A DNA stretch of 64,000 nucleotides from Mucilaginibacter sp. SJ (GTDB taxonomy: Bacteria; Bacteroidota; Bacteroidia; Sphingobacteriales; Sphingobacteriaceae). Below the pieces are notes generated by a model. That model was not told where the DNA came from and ran no database searches. It saw only the letters and a list, made by a program, of their open reading frames with translations. The position numbers and the translations under genes are program-made. This document shows positions 9,423 to 18,495 of the stretch, piece after piece (the first letter of the stretch is position 1; each line of letters opens with the position of its first letter). Location: positions 310,001 through 374,000 of the forward strand of contig NZ_CP118631.1 of assembly GCF_028993635.1 (NCBI RefSeq), given 5' to 3'.

Positions 9423-10331
9423 ATGAATACATATTCAGCAAGTTACAAAAAAGATGGGTTTGAAGGTCAGCGAGCGATCGTGATACCCAAAACTATATTA
9501 CAGCGGTTTTGTGAAGGAAATGCGGCTATACAAGGAGCATTTATAACGGATATTGGATACTATCCCAAGGCAAAATTCCATCGCAGGGAGCGATATACAG
9601 GTGCGGGGCAAAATATCCTGATTTATTGCATTGACGGAAAAGGGATGGTTAAGATAGGCACTCATACTTATGAGATCAAGCCCGGCGACTTTTTTGTTAT
9701 TCCTCATGGTGTTAAGCACTTTTATGAAACAAATGAAAGCAGTCCCTGGACAATTTACTGGTGTCACTTTAAAGGTCCGCAAGCGGACGCTATAACGGAG
9801 CAAATTTATGTCAGGGATCAGAGTTTCCGCTACAGCATCGAATTTGATGGTGATCGGATCGCTCTTTTTGATAAGCTTTACGTATTTTTAGAACAGGGTT
9901 ACAGTACAGAAAATCTCACGTATGTCAATTTACTGCTGCTGCAATATTTAAGTTCTTTTTTGTTTAGGGACAAATATTATAAAACGAATTTAAACACACA
10001 CTCCCAGCCGCAGGACAGATCTATTTTATTCATGCAGAAGAATCTGGATAAGACTCTAAGTTTAGCTGAGCTCGCGGCCTCGGTAAACCTATCGGTGAGT
10101 CATTATTCTGCGTTATTTAAGAAAACCACAGGATTTTCGCCTATAGATTATTTTAATCATCTTAAAATACAAAAGGCTTGTCAGTACCTGCAGTTCACGG
10201 AATTGAGGATCCGTGAAATAGCTTTTCGCATCGGCATCGACGACCCTCTTTATTTTTCAAGATTGTTTAACAGAACTATGGGATACGGCCCCAAAGAATA
10301 CCGTAAAAGCCGGTCTCCTTCCATTAAATAA
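9423..10331 (+). CDS. AraC family transcriptional regulator
   Basis: 302-residue AraC/XylS-type regulator. The N-terminal cupin sensing domain is about residues 20-150 (the segment GKGMVKIGTHTYEIKPGDFF with PHGVKHFYE is the typical AraC-binding cupin core). The C-terminal double helix-turn-helix is about residues 205-298 (SLAELAASVNLSVSHYSALFKK, then IREIAFRIGIDDPLYFSRLF with the closing GYGPKEYR). It is divergent from susC, and local control of the susC-susD-GH30-GH2 operon is the likely role. The inducer is probably a mono- or oligosaccharide made by that locus; this is inference from context. An AraC regulator rather than an HTCS or ECF pair sets this locus apart from the xylan cluster at the other end of the window. 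Confidence 0.92.
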   Translation: MNTYSASYKKDGFEGQRAIVIPKTILQRFCEGNAAIQGAFITDIGYYPKAKFHRRERYTGAGQNILIYCIDGKGMVKIGTHTYEIKPGDFFVIPHGVKHFYETNESSPWTIYWCHFKGPQADAITEQIYVRDQSFRYSIEFDGDRIALFDKLYVFLEQGYSTENLTYVNLLLLQYLSSFLFRDKYYKTNLNTHSQPQDRSILFMQKNLDKTLSLAELAASVNLSVSHYSALFKKTTGFSPIDYFNHLKIQKACQYLQFTELRIREIAFRIGIDDPLYFSRLFNRTMGYGPKEYRKSRSPSIK

Positions 10332-10367
10332 GTGCGTTTCCCCGCTTTGGGCTGTATGTTTAAAAAA

Positions 10368-10706
10368 TTATGCTTTCTTAACAAACTCTGATTTTAATGC
10401 CATAGCGCCAAACCCATCGATCTTACAATCAATGTTATGATCGCTGTCAACCAAACGGATGTTTTTAACCTTGGTCCCGGCTTTTATACTTTGAGAGGAA
10501 CCACGTACCGGCAGGTTCTTTATTGTAACAACAGTATCCCCGTTCTGGAGAATATTTCCATTGCTATCCTTCACCACAAACAGATCTGAACTTATAGGAT
10601 TATCTTGCGGATTCCATTCGTGTCCGCATTCCGGACATATGAGCAGGTTATCCATTTCATAAGCATAGGGAGATTTACATATTGGGCAGGGGGCAAGTTC
10701 AGTCAT
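10368..10706 (-). CDS. yjdM: Zinc-ribbon alkylphosphonate utilisation-type protein (YjdM/PhnA family)
   Basis: 112-residue YjdM (formerly PhnA) family protein. The N-terminal zinc ribbon uses Cys7-Cys10 (CPIC) and Cys24-Cys27 (CPEC). The C-terminal SH3-like domain ([22 protein letters not shown], then [19 protein letters not shown]) is complete and full length for the family. Despite the old name, these proteins are widespread without phosphonate genes and the biochemical role is unclear; no phn genes are nearby. It is a monocistronic minus-strand gene converging with the AraC gene 36 bp away, with a 266-bp gap before the plus-strand receptor. Confidence 0.9.
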   Translation of the reverse strand: MTELAPCPICKSPYAYEMDNLLICPECGHEWNPQDNPISSDLFVVKDSNGNILQNGDTVVTIKNLPVRGSSQSIKAGTKVKNIRLVDSDHNIDCKIDGFGAMALKSEFVKKA

Positions 10707-10933
10707 CTTTTGTAGTATTGATTTTCATCGGCAAAGATAAAATTTTAAAAGATTTGCATCCGGCCATGTTGTATACATTTTTTCCAGGCAAAACAATTGA
10801 AATAAGGAACCGGAAGACAGACCTGCCATACAGTAATCTGTCGAAGTAGTTTCGCCGAAACTCTGATATGTGAGATGCTATTTGCCAGTTTTAATATTGA
10901 CTTAACAGGGTTTCTTAAGATTTATTATTTAGA

Positions 10934-10974
10934 ATTAGATTAAATAAATACTTTCGTGCAAAATTTAATCTAAT
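10934..10974 (+). promoter_or_regulatory. 12-bp inverted repeat flanking the promoter and start of the TonB receptor gene
   Basis: Arms ATTAGATTAAAT (10934-10945) and ATTTAATCTAAT (10963-10974) are perfect and separated by 17 bp. The spacer holds TACTTTCG (10949-10956), one base off the -7 consensus TAnnTTTG, and the right arm overlaps the ATG. This geometry suits a repressor operator across the promoter. The TTAGATTAA half-sites loosely resemble DtxR-family iron or manganese boxes, which would suit a metal-complex receptor; that part is speculation. Confidence 0.5.
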
Positions 10975-13336
10975 GAAATCACATGGACCATTACACTTTA
11001 TTACTACCTGTTTTTTATTATTATCCTGTTTTGCATCAGCTCAAAACGTGAAAATACAAGGTAGCGTCCGCGACTCCGTGTCTGGAGTAGCTTATCCCAC
11101 AATCAAGTTGAAAACCGCGCAGATAAGTGGTGATGCCAAAGGGTTCTTCACGGCTTTTGTACCGGCAGGACAGCAACTATCATTGGAAATTTCTGCCGTC
11201 GGCTATCAGCCCATATTGGTATCGCTTCCGGCTTTAACGAGTGACACAGCCATTAACTGGCATTTACGGCAAGCCAGCCAGGCGCTTGGTGAGGTTGTAA
11301 TTTCGGCTACAAGAAGACCGGAAAGCCCCAGGAATATTGTATCAACAGTAAGCATCGTTTCAAAAAAGAAACTCGACAATGAGATTGCTGTTAACCCGGA
11401 CCTGACCAGCATCCTGGCAAACCAGGTACCCGGCTTTGCCCCGACAGCACAATCGGGCAGTAATGTTGGTCAAAACTTAAGGGGGCGTCCCATGCTGGTT
11501 ATGATTGATGGTGTGAGCCAGTCGTCCCCACTCAGGAATGCCGAGGTGGACCTGAGGTCTATTGACCCCTCTGTATTGCAGCAAATTGAAGTCGTAAAAG
11601 GGGCAACAGCCATTTACGGTAATGGTGCCGCCGGCGGCCTGGTTAACTATGTAACATTGGTGCCTGATACTTCGGCAAAGTTTGCCGGTAAAACCGACGT
11701 TTATTTAAACGGCTCGCTGGTGAAGGTACGTAATTCGGTAGGCGGTCGTATCAGTCAGATGTTTTATGGCAAAGCAGGGAAATTTGATTATGTAGCAAGC
11801 GGCATGGCAGAGGAAACCGGAGAATACAAAGATGCCAAAGGCGATGTGGTTGGGCCCAACTACAGCCTTGGTGAAACAAACACCTATAATGCCTTTGCTA
11901 AACTGGGTTATCAGCCAACGCGTAACCAGCGTTTACAATTGGTATATAACTATTATAGCAGCTTACAGAACAGCAACTTTACGCTGGTGAACGGCAACCT
12001 GGCTACAGGTCAGAAAGCTACCGGTGTACTTGGTAAACCGGCGGGCATTCCTACCGGAGCGGCTTACAATCACAACCTGCATTTATCTTACAAGGTTGAC
12101 GATCTTTTCGCACATACGAGCCTGAACGCGGATGCTTATTATGAAAAACGCCAGGATGTGTTTTATGTGTCCTTAGGTCGTTTTGATGGCGGCGACGGTC
12201 AGTCATTAGCACATAATGACAAAAAAGGCATACGATTATTCCTCCAAACTCCAATGGTCAGCCGTCCGTCGCTGAACGCCAACCTGTCTTATGGTATAGA
12301 TTTGCTGAAAGACAAAACCTCACAGCCTCTGGTAGACGGCCGTGTTTGGGTACCTGCCATGGACATGATCAACCTGGCACCATTTGCGCAAGCCGACTTG
12401 ATGATCATTCGGGATCTGGTGTTCAAAACAGGGTTCCGGTATGAGCGTGTTGATATTGATGTCGACAACTATCGTACATTACGCATTACCAATGCAAGCG
12501 GTGCTACGGTAACTCCATCATTTGATGTAACGGGCGGCGTGTTGAAATATAATACCGCTTTGTTTAATGCCGGTTTAAAGTATAATCGTTTTGAGCTGTT
12601 CAGCCCTTATATAAGTTTTTCCCAGGGTTTTTCTGTAATGGACATCGGTTTGGCTTTACGCGATGCAAAGGTAAACAGTATTAATAAGATCAATACCGAT
12701 GCTGTTAAAGTGAATAATTATGAGGCGGGCTTTGAAAGCCATTATCAAAACCTGGTATTTTCAGCTTCAGCCTATCAAAGCACCTCTAAGTTGGGAATTG
12801 AGGTGTTATATGATCCGGCCACCGGCTTATTTAATACCGCGCGGAGCCCTGAAAAAATTTACGGTTTTGAATTAGCTGCCAGCTACATATTTAGCCGCCG
12901 GTTAACCGTAGGCGGTAGTTACAGTTATACAGAAGGAAAAAGGGACGTTAATCAAAACGGGAAATACGATGACCCGCAAGATGCCTACCTGAACGGCAGG
13001 CGCATTTCTGCTCCTAAGATTACCGGTAATGTTACTTATTCACCAATCCAGGTGGTGGACATAACCCTGAATTATACAGGAATTGGCAACCGCAACCGTT
13101 TCGTAAAAAATGCCACCGGTATCTATAATGGCAATGAAGGGGCTGTAAAAGCCTATAACCTGTTTAACCTGGCGGCCGGGTATAAAGTGAACAAGAATAC
13201 CCGATTGAGCCTGGGCATTGAAAATCTGTTTAATGAAGACTATTTTCCTGCACGTGCGCAATGGTTCATGCAACCGGGATTCTATTCAAAAGGCAGAGGC
13301 ACGGCGTTTAACTTTGGTATATCAGTAAGATATTAA
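10973..13336 (+). CDS. TonB-dependent receptor, probably for an iron complex
   Basis: 787-residue outer-membrane TonB-dependent receptor. Signal peptide MKSHGPLHFITTCFLLLSC to about residue 24 (ASAQ). A carboxypeptidase-like beta-sandwich covers about residues 27-100, then TonB box and plug (EVVISATRRPESPRNIVSTV, LANQVPGFAPTAQSGSNVGQ, LVMIDGV, EVVKGATAIYGNGAAGG). The barrel ends with the TonB C-terminal signature (LSLGIENLFNEDYFPARAQ and a terminal aromatic, ISVRY). The plug resembles siderophore receptors of the IutA/FhuA kind rather than SusC, and no SusD lies next to it. The ferric-siderophore role is therefore likely but not proven. A strong hairpin follows the stop. Confidence 0.85.
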   Translation: MKSHGPLHFITTCFLLLSCFASAQNVKIQGSVRDSVSGVAYPTIKLKTAQISGDAKGFFTAFVPAGQQLSLEISAVGYQPILVSLPALTSDTAINWHLRQASQALGEVVISATRRPESPRNIVSTVSIVSKKKLDNEIAVNPDLTSILANQVPGFAPTAQSGSNVGQNLRGRPMLVMIDGVSQSSPLRNAEVDLRSIDPSVLQQIEVVKGATAIYGNGAAGGLVNYVTLVPDTSAKFAGKTDVYLNGSLVKVRNSVGGRISQMFYGKAGKFDYVASGMAEETGEYKDAKGDVVGPNYSLGETNTYNAFAKLGYQPTRNQRLQLVYNYYSSLQNSNFTLVNGNLATGQKATGVLGKPAGIPTGAAYNHNLHLSYKVDDLFAHTSLNADAYYEKRQDVFYVSLGRFDGGDGQSLAHNDKKGIRLFLQTPMVSRPSLNANLSYGIDLLKDKTSQPLVDGRVWVPAMDMINLAPFAQADLMIIRDLVFKTGFRYERVDIDVDNYRTLRITNASGATVTPSFDVTGGVLKYNTALFNAGLKYNRFELFSPYISFSQGFSVMDIGLALRDAKVNSINKINTDAVKVNNYEAGFESHYQNLVFSASAYQSTSKLGIEVLYDPATGLFNTARSPEKIYGFELAASYIFSRRLTVGGSYSYTEGKRDVNQNGKYDDPQDAYLNGRRISAPKITGNVTYSPIQVVDITLNYTGIGNRNRFVKNATGIYNGNEGAVKAYNLFNLAAGYKVNKNTRLSLGIENLFNEDYFPARAQWFMQPGFYSKGRGTAFNFGISVRY

Positions 13337-13350
13337 AGACAGGCCGATCA

Positions 13351-13397
13351 GCACATCCATGATACAGGCGGTGGGCGCCTATATATCATGGATGTGC
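13351..13397. terminator. Large hairpin between convergent genes
   Basis: Arms GCACATCCATGATA (13351-13364) and TATCATGGATGTGC (13384-13397) are perfect 14-mers. A second 5-bp stem (AGGCG/CGCCT) with a 5-nt loop sits inside. It lies 14 bp after the TonB receptor stop. There is no long T-run, but the position and stability fit a terminator between the receptor and the convergent kinase gene. Confidence 0.6.
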
Positions 13398-13570
13398 CGT
13401 CCTTAACCGGATAACCGCGTTAAATTTCCCCGGTTGACCAATTGATCATTTCGTTTTAGTACGCCGTTTATAAGTGCAAGGGGAATATCGGCCGAATTAG
13501 CAACACCTGTCTCTAAATACTGAAATCAGAAAATTTATCAGGGATAATTTGTAACCCAATCATCATATTG

Positions 13571-15898
13571 TCAAGACCCGGCCCTCATCTGACTTTCAAT
13601 TTTAAATATTACAAGTACACTAACTCCCGGTTCGTTTTTAATCTCAAAAGTGCCTCCCAACTGCTTACTAAGTGCCTTAAGCATTTCCATTCCCAATGAC
13701 GAAGCTTCGGATAATTTGAAATTTGCTGGTAGCCCTTTACCGTTATCAGTAATACGCAAAGTAATAGTTTTCAAGGCCGATAGTTTCGCGTGGATAAGAA
13801 TTTCCCCTCCGTCGTTCCCAAACGCATATTTAATACTATTGGTAATGGTTTCATTCAATATAAGGCCCATAGGCACGGCCTGGGATATATCCAGATTCAC
13901 CTGATCTAAATCTTCTTTAAATCTAATTTTACGATGACCGCAATCATAGCAGGTATAAAGATATCTAACTAAATCGGTTATGTAGTCGGCCATCGCAATA
14001 GTAGCCACGTTGCTTTTACTGTATAGTTTTTGGTGAATAATAGAAATGGCCTGTACCCGGTTTTGGCTATCTCTTATTGCGTCCCTGGCATCGGTATTTT
14101 GCAGATATGCGGATTGCGTATACAGTAAACTCATTACAATTTGCAGGTTATTCTTAACCCGGTGATGAACTTCCCGCAGCAGCCATTCTTTTTCGGTTAG
14201 CAAGTCCTGTTGGCGGCTTAACAGGCTATCTTTATCCTGAAGTAGTTTTTCTTTCTCATTTAGTAAAGAGAAAAGAGAGTTGTTTTGAGTGTTGATCTCT
14301 TCCTGCTTTATCTTCAGTTTAAAGTTGCTGCTTTGTTTGCTTCGGTAAGCGAAGTATAATACTCCGGTTAGTATAAAGCCTATCAACACACCGGTAAGAG
14401 TGATGTTTCGTTGCTGGTTAATTTTTTCGAGGTTGTTTTTTTGTATGGTTGACTGGTTATTTAATTCCTGGATCTTCTTATCCTTTTGTACGGATAAATA
14501 TTTGGTTTCAAGCTCGCCTATTTGTTTGCTTGTTGTAACATTAGTAAGGGAATCTTTAATGATTTTAATTCGCTGAAAGCCTTTTAATGCCGCCAAAAAA
14601 TCGCCTTTGGCCGAATCAACCTTGAATCTATGCTGATAGATGGTCATTTTTGAAAGTACCGACATTTTATCGGTAGGCAGGGCTTCCAGCATCTTCAGTT
14701 CATTGGCCAGCTTTGCCCACTGCCTGGTAAGCAGGTAATGCTTGGGAAGGGGATCATACGTGGCAATGAAATTATCCATAGCATAATAATTTCTTTTTGT
14801 TTCCCTGGGGATGTCTTTATAAACTTGTTGGAATACTTTTTTAAACCTCGGGATCATTTTTTCGGCGGCATTGCCATTATTCATGTGATTGTATAGTTTC
14901 AGCTCGGCCGAGAGAAACATACTTTCCTGAACGACAGTTTTTTTAGGATACCTTTGGGATGTTTTTTTTAGATACGCGAAAGCTGTGGCGTATTTTTTAA
15001 GATTAATATAACAAGTAAGTATTTCGTGAACGCCCAGGTTGTACATTTCCTGGTTATTCAGTTCAGTTGCAATATCAACACATTTTTGGTGATAAATTAA
15101 GGCCTGTTCAAACTGACGTTTATTGTAGTAGGCTACTCCAAGTGTAAAGTAATAATATTGTCCCCAGTTAAGATCATGTTTAGCGGCGGCTTCATAGGCA
15201 TTTACACAGTTAATACGGGCGAGTAATTCTTTCGGCATATCGCCCTTACGGTAATAGTTATCCGCCAGCCTATAATAGGCTAATGCAATTTGCGGGCTTT
15301 TTAAAAGCTGATATTGCTTAATGACAGATATAAATCCCTGTTCGGCCTTATCAAATTGATTAGCATTTTGGTATGTAAATGCAATCCGGAACTGCTCATC
15401 GGCAGCCTGAAGCTTGAAGCCGTTTTTCAAATAAATTTCATAGGCCTTATTATGGATCTTTAATTTACTGTCAACTTTGAACTTATCTGGTACAGGCATG
15501 CGGTCGGCATAATAATGCCAAACGTTTGCTTCTTTTAATGGTTCGTGGTGTACCTGGTAATAGTTAGCTACCGAAGTGAAAACCTCAGTTGCGGCGTTCC
15601 AATTGTTTTGTTCTATGTCAAGTTCTCCTTTCGCAAAAAGCGTACGATACAGATGGCCTGTGGCATGGATAGTTTTACTGAGTGTTTCGGCTTGTGTTAT
15701 GTAATATGAAGAACTGTCCAGGTCTTTAAATAGCTCTCCTGGTTTATTTAAATAATACTGACCTAATTGAAGTTGCGCATTGATACGGTTGGTATCATTT
15801 CCGGTGTTTTGTAGCTTTTGAAATAGTTCCGCTACTTTTTGAGCATCGGCGATAAAGGTACAGCTTATCAAAAAAATGCAAATGGCAAGCTTTTTCAT
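13571..15898 (-). CDS. TPR-containing sensor histidine kinase, HisKA_2 type (copy 1)
   Basis: 775 residues. Signal peptide to about residue 19 (IADAQ), then a periplasmic helical domain of tetratricopeptide-like repeats (about 30-450), one membrane helix (about 499-518, ITLTGVLIGFILTGVLYFAY), a coiled coil (about 520-572) and a HisKA_2 dimerisation domain with the phospho-acceptor in REVHHRVKNNLQ (His578/579). The HATPase follows, with N-box LNETITNSIKYAF, G1 DNGKGLP and G2 SLGMEML. The kinase domain ends near the C-terminus with no receiver. The likely partner is the receiver-AAA-Fis regulator encoded upstream. Copy 2 at 19.7 kb has the same architecture and nearly identical kinase motifs, so the pair arose by duplication. 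The signal is unknown. Confidence 0.92.
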   Translation of the reverse strand: MKKLAICIFLISCTFIADAQKVAELFQKLQNTGNDTNRINAQLQLGQYYLNKPGELFKDLDSSSYYITQAETLSKTIHATGHLYRTLFAKGELDIEQNNWNAATEVFTSVANYYQVHHEPLKEANVWHYYADRMPVPDKFKVDSKLKIHNKAYEIYLKNGFKLQAADEQFRIAFTYQNANQFDKAEQGFISVIKQYQLLKSPQIALAYYRLADNYYRKGDMPKELLARINCVNAYEAAAKHDLNWGQYYYFTLGVAYYNKRQFEQALIYHQKCVDIATELNNQEMYNLGVHEILTCYINLKKYATAFAYLKKTSQRYPKKTVVQESMFLSAELKLYNHMNNGNAAEKMIPRFKKVFQQVYKDIPRETKRNYYAMDNFIATYDPLPKHYLLTRQWAKLANELKMLEALPTDKMSVLSKMTIYQHRFKVDSAKGDFLAALKGFQRIKIIKDSLTNVTTSKQIGELETKYLSVQKDKKIQELNNQSTIQKNNLEKINQQRNITLTGVLIGFILTGVLYFAYRSKQSSNFKLKIKQEEINTQNNSLFSLLNEKEKLLQDKDSLLSRQQDLLTEKEWLLREVHHRVKNNLQIVMSLLYTQSAYLQNTDARDAIRDSQNRVQAISIIHQKLYSKSNVATIAMADYITDLVRYLYTCYDCGHRKIRFKEDLDQVNLDISQAVPMGLILNETITNSIKYAFGNDGGEILIHAKLSALKTITLRITDNGKGLPANFKLSEASSLGMEMLKALSKQLGGTFEIKNEPGVSVLVIFKIESQMRAGS

Positions 15899-16098
15899 CG
15901 TCGTGATATGTGGTTTAACTAAATTGCTTTTCGTTATGATTCAAAAGAGGCTGAAAACTGAAGCGGCTCTGCTAATGATGATTGCCATTTTCAGAATCTC
16001 TTCTCTTAAAATCAAATACTGATAACGAAAGATTGTGCCACCTAAGTAGTTGCTTGACAGACAGATATTTGGTTTAACTTCAAGGCATGAAATGGGCG

Positions 16099-16135
16099 AT
16101 ATATCGGACGAACGTTTGGCTATCATCCGATATAT
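16099..16135. promoter_or_regulatory. Inverted repeat between kinase 1 and the sigma-54 regulator
   Basis: Arms ATATATCGG (16099-16107) and CCGATATAT (16127-16135), 19 bp apart, lie about 200 bp upstream of kinase 1. The right arm with its neighbour reads TCGGATGATA on the minus strand. The core TCGGATGA recurs at 18427 upstream of the second sigma-54 activator. Upstream activator binding is a plausible role. The surrounding 15899-16196 stretch holds no supported gene. Confidence 0.35.
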
Positions 16136-16196
16136 AGTTGCATGGGGGCCAGGGGGAACGCAATTTTTTAAATTATAGCGGCATTGAGGCCTTGAG

Positions 16197-18125
16197 TTAT
16201 TTAATACCCAGCCTTTTCATTTTTGAATGAAGAGTGGTAGGAGGTAATCCCATTACAGCGGCAGCACCGTTGGCGCCTCTTATTCGGCCATTGCAGTTTT
16301 TTAGCACGGTGATGATATAATCCCGTTCATTCTCATCAATCGTTTTCATTCTTGTGCCGGTTTGCATTTCGGCATTTGTTTTATTAGCGGGGTATTTGGG
16401 CAGTGAAACCTCCTCTATAATTAAGGTTTTTGACAACAGTATTGTTCTTTCAATAAAATGTTCCAGTTCCCTCACATTTCCCGGCCAGGTATAATCAAGC
16501 ATTTGCATCATGGCCTCAGGAGATATCCCGTTAATAGGTTTTTTATACTTTTTTGAATAGTATGAGATGAAATGATTGGTGAGTGCTGGTATGTCGTCAA
16601 TTCTTTCCCGTAAAGAAGGGATAATGATCGGGAATACAAAGAGCCGATAATATAGGTCCAGTCTGAACCGCCCTTCTTCCATCTCTTTTTCAAGGTCGCG
16701 GTTTGTGGCGGCTATGATCCTGACATCTATTTTTATTGGTCCTTTGCCGCCAAGCCGTTCAATTTCCTGTTCCTGTAATACGCGAAGTAGCTTAACCTGG
16801 AGGTCTATAGGCAGTTCGCCAATCTCGTCGAGGAAGATGGTACCTCCATCAGCCATTTCAAATTTGCCGGTTCTTTTTTCCAACGCGCCTGTAAAGGCAC
16901 CTTTTTCATGCCCGAAAAGTTCGCTTTCGATGAGGTTAGCGGGCAAAGAAGCACAATTGACAACCACCAGCGGCTTGCCCGACCTTCCTGATAGCGTATG
17001 GATGCTTTTAGCTACTCTTTCCTTGCCCGTGCCGCTTTCACCAAGGATAAGTACAGATGTATCCAGCGGTGAAATTGTGTTGATATGATCAAGTACAGTT
17101 AGCATAGGGCGGCTTTGCCCTACAATGCCGTCAAAATGATATGGACGTTCTTTAGGCAACACCGGTTGGGCGGGAATAACCGGAGCCCGGTTATTTGCAG
17201 TAGTGTGTTGCCGGTCACTTTCAATTACATAATTTAAGGCGTTAAGCAACCGGCTTAACAACGCGATATGTTGCTGGCCATAGGTATTGCCCTTTCGGCT
17301 GTAAAACTCATACTGTATCAATGTTGAGTTGTCTTGCCCGACCGGAAAAAACAACGCTGATTCGAAATCATATGTATCGGCAATTATTTTGCTCAGCGGG
17401 TTTTGATTACAAAGGTGATCAAGCTCTTCATCGCTAAAATACTTTGCCCTATTTATCGCAGATAATGAGGTGTAAATGTTCTTCAACGTAGCATGGTTGG
17501 TACCCGTTATATTCATTAATTCCTGTTCTCCCTGTACCTGGTATTCATCAAAACCTATCCTTAAAAAACCAATGCTGGTCAGGGTTTCGTTATTTGCATT
17601 CTTGAGTATAAAATTCAGGTAATCAAATGGTATATATGCCTGCATTTTGTCGGCAACACGTAATAACTTTTGCACCTTGTCGGCATCATAATTACGGATA
17701 TCCTTTAACTTTTGGTTCAGCTCCATTTCTTGCTGCCTACTGCTTTCGAGGCTGTTTTGATGCCGGTAAAAAGCAACATCAAGTGTGGTAAGCAAATCGT
17801 CCTCGCGAAACGGTTTAACTATAAAGCCAAATGGCATTGTCGATTTAGCTTCTTCCAGTAAGGTACCCTGAAAGTTTGCGGTGAGATACACAAAAGCCAT
17901 ATTCCTTTCGGTAAGCTTCCTGGCAAGGTCAATGCCGTTTTGTACTCCTTTAAGATGAATATCAAGCAAAACCAGATCGGGTTTTTGTTCGTCGATAGAA
18001 GTTAAGGCCTCATTAACAGATTCTGATATGCCGGTAACTTTATATCCTGCCGATGTTAAAATCAGTTTTAAATGATGGCCAACAAGAGATTCGTCTTCTA
18101 CTATCAGTATTTTTTTTATGGACAT
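16197..18125 (-). CDS. Sigma-54-dependent response regulator (receiver-AAA-Fis)
   Basis: NtrC-type activator of about 642 residues. I use the ATG giving MSIKKILIVEDES; the frame could extend three codons to a TTG. The receiver domain (about 1-120) has the acidic pair near Glu10/Asp11 and phospho-acceptor Asp55 (PDLVLLDIHL). A linker with GAF-like character covers about 150-320. The AAA+ domain (about 340-570) shows Walker A GESGTGKE, the sigma-54 contact loop GAFTGA and the arginine-finger region. A Fis-type HTH ends the protein (RGANGAAAVMGLPPTTLHSKMKRLGI). It drives open-complex formation by RNA polymerase with sigma-54. Kinase 1 follows on the same strand, about 300 bp away, and is the obvious phosphodonor candidate. 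Confidence 0.92.
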   Translation of the reverse strand: MSIKKILIVEDESLVGHHLKLILTSAGYKVTGISESVNEALTSIDEQKPDLVLLDIHLKGVQNGIDLARKLTERNMAFVYLTANFQGTLLEEAKSTMPFGFIVKPFREDDLLTTLDVAFYRHQNSLESSRQQEMELNQKLKDIRNYDADKVQKLLRVADKMQAYIPFDYLNFILKNANNETLTSIGFLRIGFDEYQVQGEQELMNITGTNHATLKNIYTSLSAINRAKYFSDEELDHLCNQNPLSKIIADTYDFESALFFPVGQDNSTLIQYEFYSRKGNTYGQQHIALLSRLLNALNYVIESDRQHTTANNRAPVIPAQPVLPKERPYHFDGIVGQSRPMLTVLDHINTISPLDTSVLILGESGTGKERVAKSIHTLSGRSGKPLVVVNCASLPANLIESELFGHEKGAFTGALEKRTGKFEMADGGTIFLDEIGELPIDLQVKLLRVLQEQEIERLGGKGPIKIDVRIIAATNRDLEKEMEEGRFRLDLYYRLFVFPIIIPSLRERIDDIPALTNHFISYYSKKYKKPINGISPEAMMQMLDYTWPGNVRELEHFIERTILLSKTLIIEEVSLPKYPANKTNAEMQTGTRMKTIDENERDYIITVLKNCNGRIRGANGAAAVMGLPPTTLHSKMKRLGIK

Positions 18126-18495
18126 ATTATACAAAAATAAGGCTATTTCAAACGCCCGGTTTGCCGGAGGAATTTACTGGGGCATGAAATTTAGTTAAAA
18201 TAGTTTTTTGGTTATGAAATATCCAATCCAATATATGTGCCGCAGGCGAAATAACCTTATACAATTTCCGCCTATTTTAATAATCTGCCAAATGTATTCT
18301 AAAAAACCAGGGTATTTTGAGGGCTTAGGTGAATTTTACAATTGCGGGCCACATGCAAGTGCAGGGGATTCATGATATAAACCGACGAAATAAAATTCAA
18401 AAAAAAAGGAAATCGTCGAAATATCGTCGGATGACATGAAGAAAAGTTCCTTTTTTCATTATTAGAGCAGTGGCATAAAATTCGAAGCAGTTGTG
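18126..18495. other. Divergent intergenic region between the two sigma-54 regulators
   Basis: No gene. It holds CCGACGA (18382-18388) facing TCGTCGG (18424-18430), plus an internal TCGTCG (18413-18418). Partial sigma-54 promoter matches occur: minus strand CGGCACATATATTGGA (18227-18242) and plus strand TGGCATAAAATTCG near 18471, but neither has a complete -12 GC. Autoregulation of the cluster is possible. Confidence 0.35.

Noticed and set aside
16022..16041. Possible sigma-54 promoter TGGCACAATCTTTCG upstream of kinase 1
   Set aside because: The -24 TGGCAC is perfect but the -12 dinucleotide is CG, not GC; similar partial matches at 18227-18242 and 18471 also fail, so none is called.
15941..16126. 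61-codon minus-strand frame between kinase 1 and the regulator
   Set aside because: No domain, overlaps the inverted repeat region, and has no sign of translation.
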